A DNA stretch of 5,139 nucleotides from contig JAEZGP010000081.1 in the NCBI GenBank assembly GCA_023437285.1, forward strand, positions 1 to 5,139, read 5' to 3'. Of the stretch, positions 1-3,716 are shown one piece after another (the stretch's first letter is position 1; each line of letters begins with the position of its first letter). The position numbers and the translations under genes are program-made. Source of the DNA: Actinomycetes bacterium (GTDB taxonomy: Bacteria; Actinomycetota; Actinomycetes; Mycobacteriales; Micromonosporaceae). The notes under the pieces were generated by a model. The model saw nothing but the letters and a program-made list of their open reading frames with translations, did no database searches and was not told the DNA's origin.

Positions 1-20
1 GCGCCACCCAAAGGCGGCGC
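1..20 (-). terminator. Hairpin terminator after the VKOR gene
   Basis: Read on the minus strand, positions 20 to 1 fold into an 8-bp stem (GCGCCGCC against GGGUGGCGC-type sequence, one G-U pair) closed by a UUUG tetraloop. The stem begins 9 nt after the TGA stop of the VKOR gene, so it is well placed to end the dsbA-vkor transcript. No U-tract is visible because the window ends at the base of the stem. Many actinobacterial terminators lack U-tracts anyway. The stem is seen directly; terminator function is inferred. Confidence 0.5.
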
Positions 21-29
21 CGGGCCGCG

Positions 30-641
30 TCAGGCGAACAGCGCCGAACCGTACTTCAGGACCACCGCGAGCACGATGACGAGCAACCAGATCGTCACCA
101 GCATCGCGTCGAGGTCGGCCTCGATGCCCCGGCGCAGGGTCGCGGCGAGCCGGCCGGGCAGGAACAGGTTGTTGTCGCGGATGTTGACGTGGGTCAGCGT
201 GGCGAACACCAGCGTCGTGGAGACCGTGACGAGCAGGCACCACGGGCACAGCGCGCCGATGCTGAACATCGCCTCGTAGAACAGCCAGTACGCGAAGATC
301 AGGCCGAGCGTGTAGACGACCTGCGCGGCGAGCATGAACCAGCGCGGAAACCGCACCCCGCCAAGGCTCGCCACGGCGATCGTGATGACGACCGGCTCGG
401 CGATCAGGCCGAGGAACGCGTTGGGAAAGCCGAACAGGTGCGCCTGCCACGACGCGCCGACCGTACCGCAGCTGATCACCGAGTTAATGTTGCAGGACAG
501 GCTGGCCGCCGGGTCCTTGGCGAGCGCGATGGCGTCCACCGACAGGACGAACGACGCGGTCAGGCTCAGGCAGGCCGAGAACAGCATGGTGCCGAAGATC
601 CAGGCGTTGGAGTGCCGGATCTGGCGCAACCGCGCCAGCAC
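30..641 (-). CDS. Vitamin K epoxide reductase (VKOR) family membrane protein
   Basis: This 203-residue polytopic membrane protein is the quinone-linked partner that reoxidises a DsbA-like thiol oxidase, passing electrons from secreted-protein thiols to menaquinone. It fills the role of DsbB in actinobacteria. The VKOR signature is complete. A membrane-embedded CPWC redox pair lies at Cys132/Cys135. A second, extracytoplasmic-loop pair lies at Cys50 and Cys58 (SCNINSVISC). The family motif FGFPNAFLGL is at about 70-79. About five hydrophobic segments are visible, near 13-34, 73-95, 99-120, 123-150 and 180-198. There is no fused thioredoxin domain; that function is supplied by the upstream DsbA gene. 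The start is GTG and shares its G with the TAG stop of dsbA (TAGTG), which implies translational reinitiation and a shared mRNA. No strong Shine-Dalgarno sequence is visible. The family is secure; the exact electron acceptor is inferred. Confidence 0.93.
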   Translation of the reverse strand: MLARLRQIRHSNAWIFGTMLFSACLSLTASFVLSVDAIALAKDPAASLSCNINSVISCGTVGASWQAHLFGFPNAFLGLIAEPVVITIAVASLGGVRFPRWFMLAAQVVYTLGLIFAYWLFYEAMFSIGALCPWCLLVTVSTTLVFATLTHVNIRDNNLFLPGRLAATLRRGIEADLDAMLVTIWLLVIVLAVVLKYGSALFA

Positions 642-1414
642 TACTTGGCCTTGGCCGCGACGATGGCCTGCGTCAGCGGACCGACCGTGTAGAGGTCGCC
701 CGTGAACACCGTTCCGTTGATCTTCACTGTCGGCGTGCCGGAGACACCGCCGTTGAGCACCTTCTCGGTCGTCGCCGCGACCCAGGGCCGGAAGCGGTTC
801 TCGTGGAAGGAGGCCACCACCTCGCCGGGCACCCCGGCCTCGCGGGCCAGCGTGGCGATCTCGTCGTCGGACAGGCCGCGCGTGCCCTCCTCGGGCTGGC
901 GCTCGTACAGGGCCTGGTTGAAGGCGAGCAGCTTGTCGGGGGCCTGGTCGGCCACGGTCGCGGCCGCGTTGGCGGTCCGCGTCGAATACTCGCTGCCCTG
1001 CGACATGCGGTCCAGGAACGCCAACGGGTACAGCTCAAGCCGCGCGGTGCCGTCCGCCACCAGCCGGTTCAGCTCCCCGCCGTTCGCCCGCTCGAACCTG
1101 CCGCAGTACGGGCACATGTAGTCGAGGTAGATCTCCACCCGTACGGGTGCGTCGGCCTGACCGACGGTGAGCGCGCCGCCCGCCGTGGCCCCGGCCGGTG
1201 CGACGACGACGCCGTTGGTCGGCCCGGTCGCTGTCGAGGTGTCGTCGTTTCCGCTGGCCGCCTTGACGACGGCGACCCCGATGGCGACGAGTAGGCCCAC
1301 GATGACCAACCCCCCGACAGCGGAAATGATCCGCTTGCGCTTCGCCGCGCGCCGATGCTCAGCTTCCCGCGCCGCGCGAATCTCTCTGGCCCGGGTCCGT
1401 GCCTGGACACCCAT
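641..1414 (-). CDS. Membrane-anchored DsbA family thiol:disulfide oxidoreductase
   Basis: This 257-residue protein probably introduces disulfide bonds into exported proteins and is then reoxidised by the VKOR encoded directly downstream. The N-terminal 28 residues are highly basic and likely helical (RTRAREIRAAREAEHRRAAKRKR region). They are followed by one transmembrane segment at about 29-51, giving an N-in topology with the catalytic domain outside the membrane. A low-complexity linker (about 53-80) leads to the thioredoxin fold of the DsbA/Thioredoxin_4 type. The active site is CPYC at 101-104 (preceded by YLDYM). The helical insert spans about 140-215, and the cis-proline loop SGTPT has Pro228. 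Length and architecture fit the Mycobacterium/Streptomyces DsbA-like proteins. The ATG at 1412-1414 is supported by an AGGAG 8 nt upstream. Direction of catalysis (oxidase rather than isomerase) is inferred from the VKOR partnership. Confidence 0.92.
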   Translation of the reverse strand: MGVQARTRAREIRAAREAEHRRAAKRKRIISAVGGLVIVGLLVAIGVAVVKAASGNDDTSTATGPTNGVVVAPAGATAGGALTVGQADAPVRVEIYLDYMCPYCGRFERANGGELNRLVADGTARLELYPLAFLDRMSQGSEYSTRTANAAATVADQAPDKLLAFNQALYERQPEEGTRGLSDDEIATLAREAGVPGEVVASFHENRFRPWVAATTEKVLNGGVSGTPTVKINGTVFTGDLYTVGPLTQAIVAAKAK

Positions 1415-1422
1415 CGTAACGT

Positions 1423-1427
1423 CTCCT
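1423..1427 (-). promoter_or_regulatory. Ribosome binding site of the DsbA gene
   Basis: AGGAG, within GAGGAGAC on the minus strand, lies 8 nt before the ATG at 1414. It is the clearest Shine-Dalgarno sequence in the window and fixes the start of the DsbA-like gene. By contrast, the reductase, the DUF1905 gene and the Cys-Cys protein show none at usable spacing. Confidence 0.75.
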
Positions 1428-1476
1428 CGTCCTTGTCACCGGCCCAAGTCTCGACGTGACGGACGTGGATGTGTCA

Positions 1477-1513
1477 GGGACAAGGTCCCGGCCCGCGCCG
1501 ACCAAAGGTCCCG
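1477..1513. repeat. Short direct repeats and hairpin in the reductase-dsbA gap
   Basis: The 126-bp gap between the reductase stop (1541) and the dsbA start (1414) contains two copies of AAGGTCCCG, at 1482-1490 and 1505-1513. Their starts are 23 bp apart. The first copy also forms half of a 5-bp hairpin with a triloop, GGGAC/GTCCC at 1477-1489. Further downstream, GACGTG occurs twice (1453-1458, 1462-1467). On the minus strand these read as GGGACC followed 18 nt later by CGTC, reminiscent of an ECF-type promoter. The repeats are seen directly; any function is speculative. Confidence 0.3.
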
Positions 1514-1540
1514 ATCTGGTCGCGCGCGGCACCCGGCCGG

Positions 1541-2506
1541 TCAGTACCGGTCGCCCGTCGGCGCCGGCAGCGCGTCGAGATTGGCCAGGTCGGCGGGGCT
1601 GAGGACGAGGTCGGCCGCGGCCGCGTTGTCGTGCAGGTACTTCGGTGTCTTGGTGCCCGGGATGGGGATCACGTGGCGGCCCTGGGCGAGCACCCACGCC
1701 AGGGCGACCTGCGCCGGGGTGGCCCCGAGCCGCTCGGCGACCTCCCGGACCCGGCCGACGATGGCCAGGTTGGCCCGCAGCGCGTCCTGCTGGAAGCGGG
1801 GCAGCCGGCGCCGGAAGTCGTCGCCGGGCAGTTAGTCGAACGAGGCGAAGCGGCCCGCCAGGAATCCCCGGCCCAGCGGCGAGAAGGGCAGGAACGCGAT
1901 GCCCTGCTCGGCGCAGTACGGCAGCACCTCGGCCAGCGGGTCACGCGTCCACAACGACAGCTCCGACTGCACCGACGTGACCGGGTGCACCGCCTGAGCG
2001 CGGCGGATCTCCTCGACGCTCACCTCGGACAGGCCCAGGGCGCGGGCCTTGCCGGCCGTCACCGCCTCGGCCATGGCGCCCCACGAGTCCTCGATCGGCA
2101 CCGCGGGGTCGACGCGGTGCAGCTGGTAGAGGTCCACGTGGTCGGTGCCAAGGCGGCGCAGGCTCGCGTCGATCGACGCGCGGATGTGTTCGGGCCGGCC
2201 GTCGCGCGCCGAGCCGGGCGGGGCATCGCCGACGGGGGTGACCAGCCCGACCTTGGTGGCCAGCACCGCGCGGTCGCGGTGCCCGCCGGCCAGCGCGCGG
2301 CCGACCAGTTCCTCGTTCGTGTACGGCCCGTAGACGTCGGCCGTGTCGAGGAGGTTCACGCCCAGGTCGAGCGCCTGGTGGATGACCGCGATTGAGGTGT
2401 CGTCGTCGCGCGGGGCGTCCATGTCGTACGCGTGGGTCATGCCCATGCAGCCCAGCCCGACGACGCCCACCCGCGGCCCGGAGGTACCCAGTGTCGTAGT
2501 TCGCAC
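1541..2506 (-). pseudogene. Aldo/keto reductase (YakC-like), interrupted by an in-frame TAA
   Basis: The intact frame would encode a 321-residue NADPH-dependent aldo/keto reductase, the usual size for the family. From the GTG at 2506 the first 224 codons show a complete AKR front half: GLGCMGM, then the catalytic tetrad Asp54, Tyr59, Lys85 and His130 ([19 protein letters not shown]), then the SVQSELSLW and [14 protein letters not shown] motifs. At 1832-1834 the frame meets TAA where relatives usually have Gln or Asp/Glu in a SFDxLP context. Without any shift it then resumes with LPGDDFRRRLPRFQ, a typical TPAQVALAWVLAQG helix and the cofactor-phosphate motif IPGTKTPKYLHDN, ending at TGA 1541-1543. 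A truncated product would keep the tetrad but lose the last barrel strands and the NADPH phosphate site, so it is probably inactive. A TTG at 2515 would add three residues; GTG at 2506 gives the usual [11 protein letters not shown] beginning. Substrate is unknown. A sequencing error at one base is the main alternative. Confidence 0.85.
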
Positions 2507-2513
2507 GCCCTCC

Positions 2514-2519
2514 AACGTA
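2514..2519 (-). promoter_or_regulatory. Possible -10 element for a leaderless reductase mRNA
   Basis: TACGTT on the minus strand fits TANNNT and lies 7 nt before the GTG at 2506. That is the arrangement of actinobacterial leaderless promoters. The GGAGGG just upstream of this GTG is only 1 nt away, too close to act as a ribosome binding site. No good -35 is visible, so this is tentative. Confidence 0.35.
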
Positions 2520-2532
2520 GCGCCGGCGACCG

Positions 2533-2538
2533 TATCCT
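2533..2538 (+). promoter_or_regulatory. -10 element for a leaderless DUF1905 mRNA
   Basis: TATCCT (TANNNT) ends 6 nt before the ATG at 2545, so transcription would start at or next to the A of the start codon. No Shine-Dalgarno sequence is present in the space available between this gene and the divergent reductase. The -35 region is poor (CTCCAA at 2510-2515 with a 17-bp spacer). The hexamer and spacing are seen; leaderless expression is inferred. Confidence 0.5.
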
Positions 2539-2544
2539 GACGCG

Positions 2545-2838
2545 ATGCGCCTGGAGTTCAGCGGTGAGATCTGGTTCTGGCGCGGCCCGGCGCCGTGGCA
2601 CTTCGTCACCGTCCCCGAGGAGCAGTGCCAGGAGTTGCAGGCCGCGTCGTCGGTGGTGAGTTACGGCTGGGGGATGATCCCGGTCACGGTACGCATCGGC
2701 GGATCCGCGTGGACGACCTCGCTGTGGCCCAAGGATGGCCGCTACATCGTGCCGGTCCGCACCGATATCCGTCGGGCGGAGCAGCTCGACGTCGGTGACG
2801 TCGTGAAAGTCTCGCTGACCATCGAGGGCCGCGGCTAG
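2545..2838 (+). CDS. DUF1905 domain-containing protein
   Basis: This 97-residue cytosolic protein consists entirely of one DUF1905 domain, a small beta-barrel-like domain of unknown function that is widespread in bacteria. Family features run in order: an opening strand [12 protein letters not shown], the [11 protein letters not shown] motif at about 17-27, a central strand with VTVRIGG and a Trp, the [14 protein letters not shown] segment at about 58-71, the basic [11 protein letters not shown] turn, and a closing [10 protein letters not shown] strand. Length equals the stand-alone family size. Some relatives carry a C-terminal YdeI-like (OmdA) extension; this one ends before it. It is transcribed divergently from the interrupted reductase with only 38 bp between the start codons, and converges on the MerR gene, so it probably forms its own transcript. 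No enzymatic residues can be assigned and no function is proposed. Confidence 0.88.
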   Translation: MRLEFSGEIWFWRGPAPWHFVTVPEEQCQELQAASSVVSYGWGMIPVTVRIGGSAWTTSLWPKDGRYIVPVRTDIRRAEQLDVGDVVKVSLTIEGRG

Positions 2839-2865
2839 CGCGACGACGGAGCTAGGACGCGTCGC
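2835..2865. terminator. Possible bidirectional terminator between convergent genes
   Basis: The DUF1905 and MerR genes converge with only 13 bp between their stop codons. The junction holds a 5-bp inverted repeat, CTAGC (2835-2839) with GCTAG (2851-2855), that includes both TAG stops. An alternative 6-bp stem, GCGACG (2840-2845) with CGTCGC (2860-2865), overlaps it. Both stems are short and lack U-tracts, so this is a weak call based mainly on position. Confidence 0.25.
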
Positions 2866-3259
2866 TGTCGGAGAACGGCAGCGGGCATCCCTCGCTGGTG
2901 GCGCAGACGGCCAGGTCGTCACACCCGGCGTCCAGCGCGGCGCGCAGGCCCTCCGCGATGAGCCGCAGGTCGGCGATGCGGGCCTCGACCTCGGTCAGCT
3001 TCGCGGCGGCCCGCCGTTGCAGGCCCGCGTCGCGGCGGTGGCGACGGGTGCCCAGGTCGACGAGGTCGGCGACCTCGTCGAGCGTGAACCCGAGCCGCTG
3101 CGCCGTCTTGATCATCCGCAGCGTGGTGAGCGCGTCCGCCGGGTACTGCCGGTGGCCGCCCGGGGTCCGGCGCGGTTCGGCGAGGAGCCCGCGCCGCTCG
3201 TAGTAGCGCAGCGTCTGCGGGTTCACCCCGGCGGCCTGCGCGAGTTCGCCGGATCTCAC
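2852..3259 (-). CDS. MerR family transcriptional regulator
   Basis: This 135-residue regulator has an N-terminal winged helix-turn-helix (SGELAQAAGVNPQTLRYYER at 3-22, then the GGHRQY wing at 34-39). It continues with RMIKTAQRLGFTLDEVADLV at about 48-67, a long dimerisation helix at about 80-110, and a short C-terminal sensor loop with Cys113, Cys119 and Cys125 (C-x5-C-x5-CPLP). MerR proteins of this kind bind a dyad inside an over-long promoter spacer and activate by untwisting it when metal or thiol stress is sensed. The cysteine loop suggests a soft-metal or thiol signal. The first of the three mercury-binding cysteines of Tn501-type MerR (Cys82) has no counterpart here, where the segment reads GTRRHRRDAG, so classical Hg(II) sensing should not be assumed. 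The GTG at 3259 is chosen because it begins the conserved domain and overlaps the upstream stop as GTGA. The much longer upstream extension of this frame is not MerR-like. Confidence 0.88.
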   Translation of the reverse strand: MRSGELAQAAGVNPQTLRYYERRGLLAEPRRTPGGHRQYPADALTTLRMIKTAQRLGFTLDEVADLVDLGTRRHRRDAGLQRRAAAKLTEVEARIADLRLIAEGLRAALDAGCDDLAVCATSEGCPLPFSDSDAS

Positions 3260-3588
3260 GCGCGGGCCGCCAACGCGTCGAGCACGTCGACCCGTGCGGC
3301 GGGAACCCTGATGTCCAGGCGCACCAGGCCCGGTTGCGGCGCGGTGACCGCGAAGTCGAAGAACGAGCAGCACTGCGCCTCGCGGGCGGCCAGGTCCCGC
3401 ACGGATTCGGCAAGGTCCGGGCCGCCGGCCAGCGTCACGCGCAGGTGCCGCGCGCTCAGCCGCTCGCCACCCCGGGCCGCCCTGGTGAACAGCTCGTCGA
3501 ACTCGGCGAGCCGCAGGGGTTGTTCGGCGGTCGGCAGCGTGCACGCGTCGGGTACCCAGGACGGTCGGGGGGCGGTTCGGTCAGCCAT
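3256..3588 (-). CDS. Small Cys-Cys motif protein co-encoded with MerR regulator
   Basis: This 110-residue soluble protein has no signal peptide and matches no named family that I can assign with certainty. I believe similar small proteins occur beside MerR genes in other actinomycetes, but this is recollection. Visible features are a CTLPTAEQPLRLAEFDELF segment (16-34), a middle strand LRVTLAGG, a helix SVRDLAAREAQ leading into Cys73-Cys74-SFFDF, and a closing LVRLDIRVPAARVDVLDAL. Cys16 plus the adjacent Cys73/Cys74 could bind a soft metal or form a redox centre; this is inference. The gene is first in its transcript and overlaps the MerR start by 4 nt (GTGA), so the two are probably made in fixed ratio. 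The ATG at 3588 is chosen because it lies 7 nt after a -10 hexamer. An in-frame GTG at 3597 would sit inside that promoter. The longer frame reaching 3801 crosses both promoters and is rejected. Confidence 0.75.
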   Translation of the reverse strand: MADRTAPRPSWVPDACTLPTAEQPLRLAEFDELFTRAARGGERLSARHLRVTLAGGPDLAESVRDLAAREAQCCSFFDFAVTAPQPGLVRLDIRVPAARVDVLDALAARA

Positions 3589-3595
3589 GGCTACC

Positions 3596-3627
3596 ACGGT
3601 AAGCCGGTACCCGGGTACCGGATGCAA
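3596..3627 (-). promoter_or_regulatory. MerR-type promoter with 20-bp spacer, leaderless
   Basis: On the minus strand TTGCAT (-35, 3627-3622) is followed by a 20-bp spacer and TACCGT (-10, 3601-3596). MerR-family activated promoters are known for spacers of 19-20 bp instead of 17, with the operator dyad filling the spacer. Both features are present here, and the dyad centre is within 1 bp of the spacer centre. The -10 ends 7 nt before the ATG at 3588, with no ribosome binding site, so the mRNA is probably leaderless. The arrangement predicts autoregulation by the MerR encoded in the operon. Confidence 0.65.
3604..3621. promoter_or_regulatory. 18-bp perfect palindrome, probable MerR operator
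   Basis: CCGGTACCCGGGTACCGG is identical on both strands. Its core GTAC-N4-GTAC has the same layout as the mercury-resistance mer operator half-sites (GTAC, four bases, GTAC). It differs from the CueR- and SoxR-type dyads as I know them. It lies entirely within the -35/-10 spacer of the Cys-Cys protein/MerR operon. The sequence is seen directly; binding by the adjacent regulator is inferred from position and symmetry. Confidence 0.65.
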
Positions 3628-3641
3628 CCGTGAAGAGCTTA

Positions 3642-3669
3642 TTGACAGCGTTCCCGTTAACGTTAACAT
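3642..3669 (+). promoter_or_regulatory. Promoter of the GH43 gene
   Basis: TTGACA (3642-3647), a perfect -35 consensus, is followed by a 16-bp spacer and TAACAT (3664-3669), which fits TANNNT. Transcription would begin near 3676 and give a leader of about 40 nt before the ATG at 3717. The region is markedly more AT-rich than the surrounding sequence. It is the best vegetative-type promoter in the window. Confidence 0.65.
3656..3667. promoter_or_regulatory. LacI-type operator over the GH43 promoter
   Basis: GTTAACGTTAAC is a 12-bp perfect palindrome with a central CG, the form typical of LacI/GalR-family operators. It covers the end of the spacer and the first four bases of the -10, so bound repressor should block initiation. 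A further GTTAA copy at 3674-3678 keeps the same 6-bp phase (3656, 3662, 3674). The cognate repressor is not in the window; induction by arabinose-containing oligosaccharides is inferred from the enzyme downstream. Confidence 0.6.
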
Positions 3670-3716
3670 CGAGGTTAATCGAATCGAAACAATGTCCCCG
3701 GAATTGAGCGGTACCC

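Noticed and set aside
1453..1467. Tandem GACGTG copies as an operator
   Set aside because: Two 6-bp matches 9 bp apart are easily expected by chance in sequence this GC-rich, and no dyad symmetry or promoter accompanies them.
1669..1944. A separate 91-codon minus-strand gene downstream of the reductase stop
   Set aside because: It is in a different frame from the true reductase continuation and gives an Arg/Ser/Pro-rich product. The real downstream coding sequence is the in-frame AKR C-terminus.
1469..2395. A 308-codon plus-strand open frame over the reductase
   Set aside because: It is antisense to the AKR frame, which carries clear catalytic and cofactor motifs on both sides of the TAA. 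The plus-strand product is repetitive and motif-free.
2852..3544. A 230-residue version of the MerR regulator
   Set aside because: The extra N-terminal 95 residues are the upstream Cys-Cys gene read out of frame. The GTG at 3259 begins the conserved MerR domain and gives a GTGA overlap.
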